NCBI GenBank assembly: GCA_003427395.1
Contig: BFEA01000055.1
Location: 1,467,917-1,506,284, forward strand
Length of the DNA: 38,368 bases
Direction: 5' to 3'
Source: Chara braunii
Lineage: Eukaryota > Streptophyta > Charophyceae > Charales > Characeae
Shown here: positions 10,696-20,340 of the stretch, in pieces
Position numbering within the stretch: position 1 is the first letter of the stretch
Layout: every line of letters begins with the position of its first letter
Made by a program: the position numbers and the translations under genes
Notes under the pieces: generated by a model
What the model was told of the DNA's origin: nothing
Databases searched by the model: none
What the model saw: only the letters and a program-made list of their open reading frames with translations

Positions 10696-11950
10696 TCAAG
10701 TTGTGACTTCCCCTGTTTCCCTATCCTGAGCCTCTTGTAGCCACTGTTCCACCGGATCCCTGCTAAAAAATCTGACCAGTCTCTGTCCCGGAAATGGTCC
10801 TCTTATGCTTGTACCACCAAGATCCTCAAGTTTGAACGTATTCAGTCCCACCCGCTTAGCGATTCAGTAAGGCCCTTTGAATCTCTTTCCCTTGCCCAGA
10901 CTATGTGCTTTCAAAAACCGAGTTCCTAACTAGCACCTTTTCCCCCACCTGGAGTGACTCCTTCCGAATGTTCTTGACCTGGTCCCATCTTGCCTTATCC
11001 CTCATTCGGCTATCCATCACACGATTGACTACTTCCTCAAGTGCCTCCTCATTTCTGGTGACCTGCTGACAACGTGCGACGATTAACTCTTCCGTGCTCA
11101 AGTGTGGGTCGTCATCTAGCCTGTTCCAGGTAGGGACCAAGGCTTCTATCGAAAAATCGATCTCCCTTCCATACCAGAGTTCTACTGGAATATATCCCGT
11201 TCTTCTTTCTGGAGTCATGTTCTCGGCGAAGATTGCCTGCTTGAGAAACCGTGGCCAACTTCCCAAATTATCTGCTGCCAACTTTGCAATTGTGTTCTTC
11301 AAAGTCCGGTGACCCCTTTCTACTGGTGCATTTGCCTAAGGATGGTAGGGCTCGGTGATCTTGATCGGTACGCACAATATCTTGAGCCTGTTCAACACCT
11401 CCTGGTTAACGAATTTTGTTCCGCTGTCTGCTATAAACCTGCGCACGAAGGGGTGCCTTAGGTAGAAATCTTCCACCCAGTCGGTCACTGCTTTTCCCGT
11501 CTTCTTCTTGAGAGCTACGGCTTCTACATAGCCACTGAGGTTATCTCTTGTATTTAAGATGTATCTAAACCCATCCGTTGATACGGGCATAACTGCAAGG
11601 TCGAGGTGAACCAGGTGTCCGGGTCCCAGTACCCGGGTGGGTCTAAGGGACTCGTAAACTCGTACGACGCTCCTTTCTTGACATATCAGACACGTCTGAC
11701 AGTACGTTGCGACCATGTCTGCTATTCCCGGCCAGAAATAGAGGGGCACAATCTTTGCAAGTGTCCCCTTTGATGACCGGTGACCCCCAGCTAGCCCATC
11801 ATGCATTGCCTGAATTACGTCCAGCTGCCTAGACCTCCCACAAACGACGTGTCTAGGCATCATCCCTTCCTCTCTCTTGAACAGGTGGTCATTTCGTAGG
11901 ACATACTTTTCTACTTCCTCCCTTGCCTTGGGACTGACTTCCGTAGGTTA
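10696..11950 (-). pseudogene. pol: Element A integrase
   Basis: Integrates the cDNA copy into host DNA. After the TAA at 11948-11950 the same frame continues. The zinc-binding N-domain shows HDGLAGGH and CQTCLICQ (HHCC). The catalytic core shows D in HLDLAVMP, D in FIADSGTKF, and the glutamate in ANAPVERGH just after a TAG at 11336-11338. The tail follows to about 10901 (KVLVRNSVF); after a frameshift and a TGA at 10864-10866 it runs on to a final TGA at 10696-10698, ending in an acidic Gln/Glu-rich tail. Stops at 11948 and 11336 look like CAA-to-TAA and CAG-to-TAG changes. No chromodomain was seen, unlike element C. Confidence 0.88.
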
Positions 11951-13354
11951 TTTGTTCCCTACAAGCAGCAGGCCGATTTCTTTGAAGACGCCCTCGTACA
12001 TCTGTATGAGGAAGAATTCCTGTTCGTTCTGATCCGTACCCCGCTCCTCCCGAGTGAGATTGACTAGGTACTGACACTCCTTCTGTGCCCAGGTCTTGGC
12101 CAATGTCATCACGGCATCTCGTCCCCCTTCCACGACCATCGTCATCAGCTCTTCTCTGACCCCTATTTCTGCTCCCCACGAGTCCTTCTCCTCTTTACGC
12201 CCGACCGCGGTGGCTGGTCCTTCCCCGAGTTCTGCAACTACTGGAGGCGCGCCTTTTTCCAAGGCCTGAATCAGCAACTGACCCGTTGTAATTGTTGGAT
12301 CTGCCATCTCATTATCCACCACAAGGGTCCCTCCTTCATATTCCAGGAAGGTGTCGATTGGTTCCGTGTCCTCTACTCCTTCTGGTGTGATACATACCCT
12401 GCTCAGTCCATCTGCCATGTTTCGAAGCCCCACAATCCGCTCGACCTTATAGTCGAATTGCCATATGAAGCCTATCCATCTGCCAACGGTCGGGTCTATA
12501 GGCTTGTAGTTCTTTAGGGCCCCGACGACGTTGGTAGGATTGATCCTTAGGATAAATCGCCTTCCGAATATGTATGCTTGGAAGGTCTTAAGACAATGCA
12601 GAATCGCTAAGACCTCCTTCTTGAACTGTGAGTATCGCCGTTCTACCGAATTCAGGGTCCTACTTTCAAATCTGATTGGCCTTTCCTTGCCCTCCTTGCT
12701 TCTCTGTATCAGTACTCCTCCAACTGTCAGCGGTCCCCCGTCTGTTTCTAAGATGAAAGGCCGTCCTACCTCGTCATTGAAACAGGGTGCTGCTAGAGTG
12801 ACCTGATCGGATGACAGGATGTCTTTCAGGGTCTGGGCTGCCGCTTCCCTATCCTCGGTCCAGTCCATAGTGCCGCCTTCCCTAATCATTGCGCGGATAG
12901 GCTCTGCTATCTTTGCGAATCCTTTGATGAAGATCCTCCAGAACCCAACCACCCCTAGGAAGGCTCGTACTTCCGCCGTGGTGCGCAGGGGTGTCGACCA
13001 CTGGGAGATCTTATCCGTCTTTGCTGGGTCGGGTCTCCTCCCATACGCTCCACAGCGAAATCGCAGTATGGTTACTTCCGGGACGGCCAGGATGCTCTTG
13101 GGACCGCTTGCAGTAATATTGTAAACAAGGAAGCGCTGGAGTAGGTCCTTAATATCTTTCAGGTGGTCCCAAACAAACTTTCGTACGCCCGGCTCAACCT
13201 CCGTCTCGTCCTTGTACCTTGCGCCTTTTACGGGATTATCATCTATATACGGTTCACACTTTTCCGGAAACATATCCCCTACGACGGCGAGCATCCTTCT
13301 CTGCGCCTCTGCTACCGCATTTGTAAAGCCCATAGGGGTCACTTGTATCTGCAT
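11951..13354 (-). pseudogene. pol: Element A reverse transcriptase catalytic part and RNase H
   Basis: An open frame of 468 residues. RT: VTPMGFTNAVAEAQ near the start, then the catalytic YIDDNPVKG (residues about 36-44), followed by thumb sequence with SQWSTPLRTTAEVRAFLGVV. RNase H: FILETDGGPLTVGGVL (first acidic residue) at about 200-215, the glutamate of QFKKEVLAILHCLK near 250, then FGRRFILRINPTNVVGAL, where most relatives have Asp and this copy has Asn. ADGLSRV marks the end of RNase H. The C-terminal ~130 residues are an acidic linker to integrase. The YIDD aspartates are intact. A frameshift at a run of six C (about 13360) separates it from the RT N-terminus. Confidence 0.93.
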
Positions 13355-13359
13355 CTGCC

Positions 13360-14050
13360 CTACGGGGGGTGCATTGTGGTGTACGGTCTATCTCTCGCAT
13401 CGAGCGGCAACTGATCATATCCTGAGTACAAGTCTACCAGGGAGTAAATACTCCGCCCCGCATGAGATTCTGCCAACAAGTCGGTCTGTGGAAGCGAGCC
13501 TTTGTCCCTAATTGTTACCGCATTGAGCTTCTGCAAGTTCTGGATCCACCTGAGCGTCTTATTGGGCTTCCTGAACACGAACCACTTGTTCGCGTAGGGG
13601 GATGCGGTGGGTTCAGCAACGAAAGAATCTATCTAGCTCTAAGCAGGTCGGTGACCTCCGCCGCTATCCCAAACTCATAGGCGGGCCCTTTATCATTCCA
13701 ACACTCATGCTGTACGGTGTGGATCTTGACTGGGGGAACTAGCTTTGCGTCCAATCGCCCTTTCTGATGATCATTGAAAACGAAAGCTAAATGAAACTCC
13801 TGGCATGTCTTTCTTATCAACTGAGTTTTTTGCGCTGTTAGAAACCCTTCCACTCCTATTTTCATGGTATCTGCTACCTCATCTGGTATGCGATGCCCTT
13901 CCGTTGCGCGTCTCTCCCTTATAACCCATAAGATCTCCTCCTCTTTCTCCATGGCCTCTTCCTTTGATGTTTCTACTAGGATCGAGACCGGCTTGGCCTT
14001 CTTTCCTACGGGTTTGTATTTTCGCACACTGCCTTCTGGGATCGTTCTCC
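13360..14050 (-). pseudogene. pol: Element A reverse transcriptase N-terminal part
   Basis: Begins in the -1 frame right after the UUUUUUA heptamer, with KYKPVGKKAKPVSIL, then a charged helical stretch, FHLAFVFNDHQKGRL and a connector, ending at a TAG (13629-13631). After a frame change near 13630 the fingers domain follows: ANKWFVFRKPNKTLRW, IQNLQKLNAVT, then RSIYSLVDLYSGYDQLPLD, which carries the first catalytic aspartate (motif A). The same segments are present in order in element B. Broken by indels, hence a pseudogene. Confidence 0.88.
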
Positions 14051-14365
14051 TAAAAAATGAACGGTCGGGATTGGCCTTGCTATTTCCATGATACGGGGCT
14101 GAATGCTAACTATCTTCTTATTCAGGTAGTAGCCTTTTCGAACCTCATCCTCAAACTTGGCAAGCGTTGCCAGGTCCACCCCCACTTTGTGGTACCTGAT
14201 TGCCTTAACAAGTTGCAACAGGTCTGGGATTTCGAGCGCTAGCTCGGGGGTCTTGTTACGGCCTTCCTTCGCTTGGGGCTTTGGGCAGGCTGGCCCCAAG
14301 TTCAATTTCCTGCTCCTTTTCCGCCACCATAACCCCCAGGGACTCGTCCCCAGGCCTTCTCTTCT
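14006..14365 (-). pseudogene. Element A spacer between protease and RT, upstream frame
   Basis: Frame that follows the protease and ends shortly after the frameshift site. It is rich in charged helices (DLLQLVKAIRYHKVGVD, FEDEVRKGYYLNKK) and ends PTVHFLGERSQ before a TAG at 14006. The CAT TTT TTA codons at 14059-14051 hold the slippery heptamer; reading on in the -1 frame leads into RT. A TAA at 14366-14368 separates it from the protease ORF; indels here make the exact join uncertain. Confidence 0.7.
14051..14057 (-). promoter_or_regulatory. Candidate -1 ribosomal frameshift heptamer UUUUUUA
   Basis: Read on the minus strand in the upstream frame as CAT TTT TTA GGA, this is U UUU UUA, the X XXY YYZ pattern of eukaryotic -1 frameshifting. 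The RT frame that follows is exactly the -1 frame. Element B has the same heptamer at the same place. No obvious strong stem-loop or pseudoknot was seen downstream by eye. Confidence 0.7.
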
Positions 14366-15024
14366 TTACGGGCGGACCCATCTTGATCCATTCCTTTTAC
14401 TAAAAGCCTCCTCGATTATAATTTCTACCCTTGCCCTCATGCCTTTCATTCGTGCGAATGCCCCCTTCCGCACATTTTCTTCGAATGTTGGAGACCAGGT
14501 TGCCAATTTGCCCTTCGGAGGGTCTCCTCCGGTCCCAAGAAGTCGGAGGAGTTCCCCGCGACCGGTCACTGGGTCCTCTATGTCTACCATGTATGTATCG
14601 TCGTGCAGATGCATTCCTATTATTTCCACATTGGCGCACCACGGTCCCCCGAGGATTACGTCGTGATCCATCTCTTCCATCACGGTCATCTGCTGAAAGG
14701 ACCAGATGGATACCCGGATTTTCGCCCTGACTGCACATTTGGTGACATACCCTGTGAAAGGAATTTCGCCACCGGCTCCCGGTTACTCCCTGCTACTTCC
14801 TTGTTTATCGTGCACCCCGTTACCGTTGCAAAATCTCGTCGTATGAGGGTGATTTCTGCTTCGCCGTGCACTAACGCGTCAGTGTGGTGAGTTCCGATTT
14901 GAACTTTAAGTTTCCCAACTGGTAATGCATGAAAGCTAAGCTTTGTCCTGGGTGGCGCCCTCATAACTTCACCAGCTTCACGATCCGGTAGGCTTAGCCG
15001 GATGTCCGCAAAGGCTTCCTCCAA
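14366..15024 (-). pseudogene. pro: Element A aspartic protease, damaged active site
   Basis: Retroviral-type protease that would cut Gag-Pol. Two overlapping frames cover it: 15024-14686 and 14689-14366, with a one-base shift near 14775. The active-site motif appears as DALVHGEAEITLI, where relatives (including element B) have LVDSGAE: the catalytic Asp is His here and the following Gly is Glu. The second hallmark, VILGGPW (like ILGxPxL in other Ty3/gypsy proteases), is at about 14650. C-terminal residues are basic (KGKLATWSP, KGMRARVE). This copy cannot be an active protease. Confidence 0.8.
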
Positions 15025-15595
15025 ATCTCGCAGGCCCCTTGGAATGCTTGGAGACTCCTTGCGGTGCCTCGGCCTCTTCCGTGTCCTGCTCTTGCAGTTC
15101 CGGGGCCTCCTCTACCTCTACGCGCTTACGCGTTAGGAACTGCCTGAGTCCTTTAAGCAGCCTCGGGCTGGTTTGCAGCATGGTCTGAAAAGACACCGAT
15201 ACCATGGTACCCAGTAGCTTACTCAAGGTGCCATCCATTTCTGGCGAAGTCAGGATCAGAATTTGATACCTGAACCTCTTTTTTGCCGCCGTAGCGTTGT
15301 CTACCGGTTCGTCCTCCCTTGGCTTCCCATAGACCTTCTCTTGTTCCCCGACTTCGGTCTCTTGCTGGCCCGTGCTAGTCCCTGCGAGTTCTTCCATTAC
15401 TGTATCTTGAATAAGCTTCTTTTCTGCGCCGGCCCGGCGAGTGGTAATATTTACCCTATCTTGGCCATTGCCTTCTATGATAAAATTGGCCTGTGGTCCT
15501 CGTCCCCTTGGCTGGTCCCAGACAATCTCGGCTATCGGCTCGGCTTCTACGACAGCTATCTCTAAGTTATTCAGGAGGATGACGGCTCGCCGCAT
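14978..15595 (-). pseudogene. Element A linker between Gag and protease
   Basis: A 205-residue frame in phase with the upstream zinc-knuckle ORF and separated from it only by a TGA at 15611-15613. Visible features are a hydrophobic start (AVILLNNLEIAVVEAEPI), a central helical stretch with TSPEMDGTLSKLLGTMVS, and an acidic C-terminus (EVEEAPELQEQDTEEAEAPQ). No catalytic motif was seen. It probably is the Gag-protease connector. Its end overlaps the protease frame, with a frameshift near 15000. Confidence 0.65.
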
Positions 15596-15610
15596 CCCTC
15601 CTGGCGAGTT

Positions 15611-16090
15611 TCAACTGACACGCTCCCCCCTGGGTCCGAGGATCTCGCCTTTGAGGGACCTACTGCACCTCTGCCGCTCGATATCGTGATTGAGTCTCAG
15701 ACAGGCCCGTACAAAATGCCCGATCATGGTGCAATACTTGCATTGTTCGTTGGCCGGGTCCCTCCTACCAAACCCCCGATTTGCTACAGCTGCCGGAACC
15801 ACGGCCTCTTGGGGCGGGAGGGCGGGTCTGGACACTTGCTCCTGCATTACTAACAACGCATTTTCCATTCCGTCCATCTTGATGTCAACCCCGTGCACCC
15901 GTTCGTGCAGGCTCTCTATCCCCTTCTTGACCTTATCCCCCGTCTTCCCGGTCAGATCTATGACCTCCCCTTCCTTAAGCAGGGCTAGCGTCTCGATTAC
16001 CACTGTCTTTTCCGCAAGGTCTGTTACGGTGCTGAAGTCCACATCTCTCGTGTATTCGAACTTACTGGTCTGCTGGTATGCTGACAAAAT
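15611..16090 (-). pseudogene. gag: Element A Gag C-terminal part with CCHC zinc knuckle
   Basis: Gag packages the element RNA. The frame has CKYCTMIGHFVRAC at residues about 181-194 of the open frame, a CX2CX4HX4C zinc knuckle that binds nucleic acid. Upstream are a predicted coiled region (KKGIESLHERVHGVDIKMDGMENALL) and the end of a capsid-like segment. The frame stays open to 16276, but everything above 16090 is a T run and CT microsatellite giving a Lys and Arg-Glu repeat, so the true Gag N-terminus is missing. It ends at TGA 15611-15613, which sits where a CGA codon would keep the frame. Confidence 0.82.
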
Positions 16091-16102
16091 CTTTTTTTTT
16101 TT

Positions 16103-16149
<47 letters not shown>
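16091..16149. repeat. T run followed by CT microsatellite
   Basis: About 16 T then about 20 CT dinucleotides. It marks the 5' truncation point of element A's gag. Confidence 0.97.
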
Positions 16150-16152
<3 letters not shown>

Positions 16153-16579
16153 AATTACAAGCATACCACAGAAGAGTCGTAAACACTTGGCAAAAGTCGA
16201 TCAGAAAAGGAAGCTGAAATCTCAATGCTCCACGTGTCGAAATGCAGTCGAAATGCCGTCTTGGTTCCCACAGCATAAGTCAACAGCAGCGCAATCATCC
16301 AGAAACCTCTCCAACACCGAGGAAAACAAGCACAGCAGCAGTAGTATACTCACAAGGGTTCCATATCTAAGACCATGCGCGAATGCCCTGACCTGGTTGC
16401 AATTTCGATATAAGCGAGGGGGGGGAATAGAACGCCGTCCAAATCTCACCCATGCTTACCAACCTGGCAAGGAGGAGGGCCCACAGGCGGGATGCAACGG
16501 CGGTATTCAAGCGTGAAGGCGTCACCCTCCTCATGATGCTCCAAGCGCCAGTAGAGTTAAGAATTTTCGAGATCGGTGC

Positions 16580-16631
<52 letters not shown>

Positions 16632-16787
16632 TATTATTTTGGGCTTTGGCAGAGGCTATTCAAAGCGGTGGGCCTGATGCTACCTACCACATTAGGCCTG
16701 TTGCTTTTGATTACCTCTGCCTGAGTTGATCTCTTGCTTGGGCCCGATTAGTATTTGCGGTATGAAAGGATACACGATATTTGTGTC

Positions 16788-16832
<45 letters not shown>

Positions 16833-17286
16833 GCAACGCATCGCAACGTTAGCTTGTACGCCGACAACTGGCTTTGGATGCCTCTGTAAGACTTATCTTC
16901 TTATTCTTCTTCTTCTTCTTCTTCTTTCAGTGGAAACTGGGAAATTTGTCTAATGTGCCTTAATCAACACCAAAGTCCTTAATCAACACCAGAGTAGACT
17001 CCGGGTAGGCTAGCGAAGCTGGGACAAGTAGGACAACTGAGGTCTCTAGATTACACAAGACTCTAGGTTCTATCGAGTGAGGGACAAAAAGTAGAAGCCC
17101 AACTTGGGTACTAGCTGGAACCTCACACTTGCACGCTGGAAATGAAGTACTACCACCCCGGTCCACCTGGTGTTTTTTTTTTTTTTTTTGTATTTGTTTT
17201 TCCAAATCGCTCGCGCGTGTGCTGTTCTCAGTAAAAATGAGTTCCACACATTCAGAATCTAAGGCATATTTCTCAACCTTTTCACG

Positions 17287-17328
<42 letters not shown>

Positions 17329-17602
17329 TCAAAAAATAAAAAATAAAAAATCCATGGCATGAAAATGCCATGAATTACCACAAAGCCTGGAGGGAACAGG
17401 ATAGAGGCCTTGCAAACGGGCCTTAAAAAAAAAAAAAAAAAAAAAAAAAAGATCCCACTACCAATATGTGACTGTCAGGCATCCTTGATTTGGCAGGAAA
17501 TCGCGGTGTCCCAAACATGCGTGAAATCACAGCCAAGTTTTTTGGTTCGTGAAATCACACACGTTTCACTCACGGCAAGGCACAGATGAATGGCTTCATC
17601 GC
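16150..17602. other. Gene-free stretch with microsatellites and homopolymers
   Basis: Contains AG repeats at 16583-16627 and 16791-16830, a CTT run at 16902-16926, T runs near 17171-17189, an A run of about 36 at 17287-17322 and another at about 17426-17450. The CTTCTTTCAG at about 16918-16930 resembles a 3' splice site, but no convincing exon follows. No coding domain on either strand. Confidence 0.7.
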
Positions 17603-17736
17603 TGGAAATTGATTGTGGTTTGCGAGGTGTTTGAGAGAGTTTGATCTCCTCACCTACTGCAAATGGTGTATGGAGTAATTCTTGGCCTCCTTTGCCAAAG
17701 ATAATTTCTGTCTGAACAACCGAACAGCGTGCACTG
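17603..17736 (+). repeat. Inverted repeat, left arm
   Basis: The arm begins TGGAAATTGATTGTGGTTTG and ends AACAGCGTGCACTG. It matches the reverse complement of 18064-18187 over its whole length with scattered substitutions and small indels. The arms are separated by 327 bp. Confidence 0.88.
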
Positions 17737-18063
17737 TGGCCTGGAGGGAGATCCCACTAGCCATGTATGTGGATTAGTGTGACGGGCGTGGGATGGGTGG
17801 GGGACAGGTGGGTGGCAGCATGAAATAGTGAAAATAAACACAAAAAAACGTTTCATGACCAAACAAATGAAGAAAAAACTGCTAAAAAGAAAAGAAAGTG
17901 GTCTTCTCACAGATGATGTCTGCTCCATGCGGGGTGTCAGATGTCAGGGTATGATTCACTGACCATGGCTGTGGCAGTCAAGACGACTGCATGTGAGTAG
18001 GCAGACAGACCATATTCATTGACAATAGTCTGAGGCTTCCTTGAAATAGGTTGCAGTGCACGC

Positions 18064-18187
18064 TGTTGGGTTGTTCTGACAGATATTCTCTTTGGCAAAG
18101 GAGGGCAAGGATAACTCCATACAACAATTGCTCTAGGTGAGGGGATAGAACCCTCCCAAACACCTCCCAAACCACAATCAATTTCCA
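18064..18187 (-). repeat. Inverted repeat, right arm
   Basis: Reverse complement of the left arm, starting CAGTGCACGCTGTTGGG. On the minus strand it is open as part of an 83-residue frame (18188-17937) with EIDCGLGGVWEG and PPLPKRISVRTTQQRAL. The left arm encodes a similar peptide interrupted by stops. A T run at 18188-18211 abuts this arm. It could be a duplicated exon fragment or a fold-back element. Confidence 0.85.
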
Positions 18188-18211
18188 CTTTTTTTTTTTT
18201 TTTTTTTTTTT

Positions 18212-19956
18212 AATGGGAACAAGGCTCCAATCTATTCGTGGGGAGCAACACGTGATGGGAATCGGGCCCAGCGTCCCATATGAAAATTTACATAGACTTT
18301 GAAAGTTGAGATCCGGGGCCATTACCCGGCTTGGCTAAAAAAAAATTGGGGCTACTTAAGAAATTACTACGACAGACTTCGGAATTAGACAAAATTCACA
18401 AAGCGACTCAGAAACCCCCCATCCATCCTCTCGACCTCACTCCGGCAAGACTTACTGCAGCAAAGCCACCATCTCTGTAGCGGACCCACCAGGTGTGGTG
18501 CTCGATTAGTGATAGAGATGGAGATGGAGGAAGAAGGGGGGAGCGAGATGGCACAACGCAGCTCCCCACGCAAGACTCCAGCGCACGTACTCCAAAATGT
18601 GCAAGTGAAGAATGAGGACGAAACAGACAATTGTTGGGGTATACCCTAGCAAACGGACTGGACTGGACTGAACTGGACTGGCTGGTACCGACAGAGGTAC
18701 CGGCCTGGACTGGAATGGACTGGACTGCCCCCCAATAGAACACAGGCCTGTGAGAACAGGCCAAGGGGCTGGTCTCACAGGCCAACCAGAGGTCCGCTAC
18801 ACGATCCTCGGCCTGTGATGGATCGCCTAGATGCAAACACGCTTCCGCCAAGAAGCGGCACTCTACCAAAGAAAAAGAAAACCCGAGTCGTCTAGGATGC
18901 GGAGCAAGCTCCATGCTGAGTCCATGCGATGCAACCTAGGATAGAAAATGTCACAAAACAGCAATGTCACAGCTAACAACCTAAGTGAAAGCAAAAGCAA
19001 CTAACTAGCATACATGTCCTAGGAAAGCAGAAAGTAGTGACAACTAGATCCTAGCATGTTGGAGGCAGTAGCCTCAGTCTGGGAACAACTGACTAGTGTA
19101 TAAGTCCTAAGAACAGCAAAAGCATAACAACTGACTAGTGCATAAGTCCTAAGAACAGCAAAAGCAGAACAACTAAATCCTAGAAATGTCAGAGGCAGTA
19201 GCCTCAGTCTGAGAGCAACAAAGCAACAACAAGTCAACCATATGTCACAGAAGAAGTGTGTCGCAAACCAAAGGGTGGGATGGTCTCTGAGGGTGGTGAA
19301 TGCAGCCTAGGGGTCGAAAACTCGTAAGGGCATCCACAAATAGTGACAGGGGAAAACACACGTCATCAGGCTCAATGAGGGTAGGGAACTGGGAGCAAAC
19401 TGAACCAATGACCCTAACAGATAGACCATCAGGGTGGGTAATGCTCCACTAAGGGGTGACCGCTATGGAGGGTCGACGATGCAAGGGAACAAGGGAGCCT
19501 GGTATACTGGGCGCACCTAGATGAAGCATGTGGGGCTGCCTAACTAGGGCGTGAGGGCCGGCGAAGGGTAGAAAGATGATGGGTAAGGGAATCATGCAAA
19601 TGACTCCTAAAGTGAGGGAAGTCGGAGCTAGATCCATAAGATGGGAAGCCAGGGCAACGCTACAGTCCCGATGCGTATGCGTATACCAAGGAAAAACCCA
19701 ACTTGGAGGAACCCGGCTAAAGGGAGACCATCATGCGACACAGACAGGGTACTGTACAGGGTAAAGTAGTAAGAGAGTGGCGACGTATGAAGTAGGCAGA
19801 GCTGATCGTGGCGAAGTCCATGAAGTTGCCAATGACGTCCACGATGAGAAGTCCGGAATGCCGTCGAGGAAGAGCCGCAACGTCGACGAGCTGAAGTAGC
19901 AAAACTGGAGTGGATGGAGTACTAAGAAGATAAAAACGTGGGAAGGTAAGTCAGAG
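18212..19956. other. Stretch without recognised gene
   Basis: Holds an ACTGG-type short repeat at about 18655-18727, and a larger repeat at about 18990-19230 in which GGCAGTAGCCTCAGTCTG occurs twice and a 42-bp unit (CTGACTAGTGCATAAGTCCT) occurs twice in tandem. Minus-strand frames at 18408-18914 and 19449-19637 are open but Ser/Pro/Leu-rich and unrecognised. The part nearest 19956 is downstream of the chromovirus C pol and may be its 3' untranslated region and LTR; I could not find LTR ends. Confidence 0.55.
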
Positions 19957-20340
19957 TCAATCGTCGTATCGAGCAGGACGACGACGAGTGCGCTGTGGAC
20001 GCTCAGAAGCATCCGGCTGCTGCTGAAGGTCTGCCTCAGATGGAGCACGCTCGACTTTAGCGGTCTCCTCAGTCGGGGGGGAAGGAGGAGGGTCAGTGGG
20101 CTGAGGAGGGGCAGTGAACCCAGCACGACAAACACGGTCATAGGCACGCACCAACATGCGAGCGTGCTGCAAGTGCTCGAGGGGCTCCCAGGTAGCCTCC
20201 TCATCAGGGTAACCCTTCCAACGTACGAGATACTCGACGTGGGGAGGGTTGTCGTCGGTGACTCGGCGGCCAATGATGTCTGGAACGAGAAATTCCTCGT
20301 GGTCATCCACCATGATGGGTGGAGGGCGCTCGTATGGTCG
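19957..20340 (-). pseudogene. pol: Element C integrase chromodomain
   Basis: A chromodomain, which in chromoviruses binds methylated histone tails and steers integration. It is in phase with integrase, separated only by TGA 20341-20343. The hallmarks are visible: EFLVPDIIGRR, then VEYLVRWKGYPDEEATWEPL with the aromatic and Trp residues of the fold, and LQHARMLVRAYD as the C-terminal helix. After that come Pro-rich and Arg-rich tails (PQPTDPPPSPP, RPQRTRRRPARYDD) to the stop at 19957. Confidence 0.93.

Larger units (their letters stand above)
10304..16150 (-). mobile_element. Element A: decayed Ty3/gypsy retrotransposon
   Basis: Minus-strand order is gag zinc knuckle, linker, aspartic protease, RT, RNase H, integrase, which is the Ty3/gypsy order. 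Reading is broken by several frameshifts and stops, so this copy is dead. The 5' end is cut at a CT microsatellite at 16.1 kb; no LTRs were identified. The RT and integrase are clearly related to element B on the opposite strand, yet quite diverged, so the two are separate lineages of one family rather than a recent duplication. Confidence 0.9.

Noticed and set aside
18408-18914. 168-residue minus-strand ORF
   Set aside because: Low-complexity Ser/Pro content over an ACTGG repeat; no recognisable domain.
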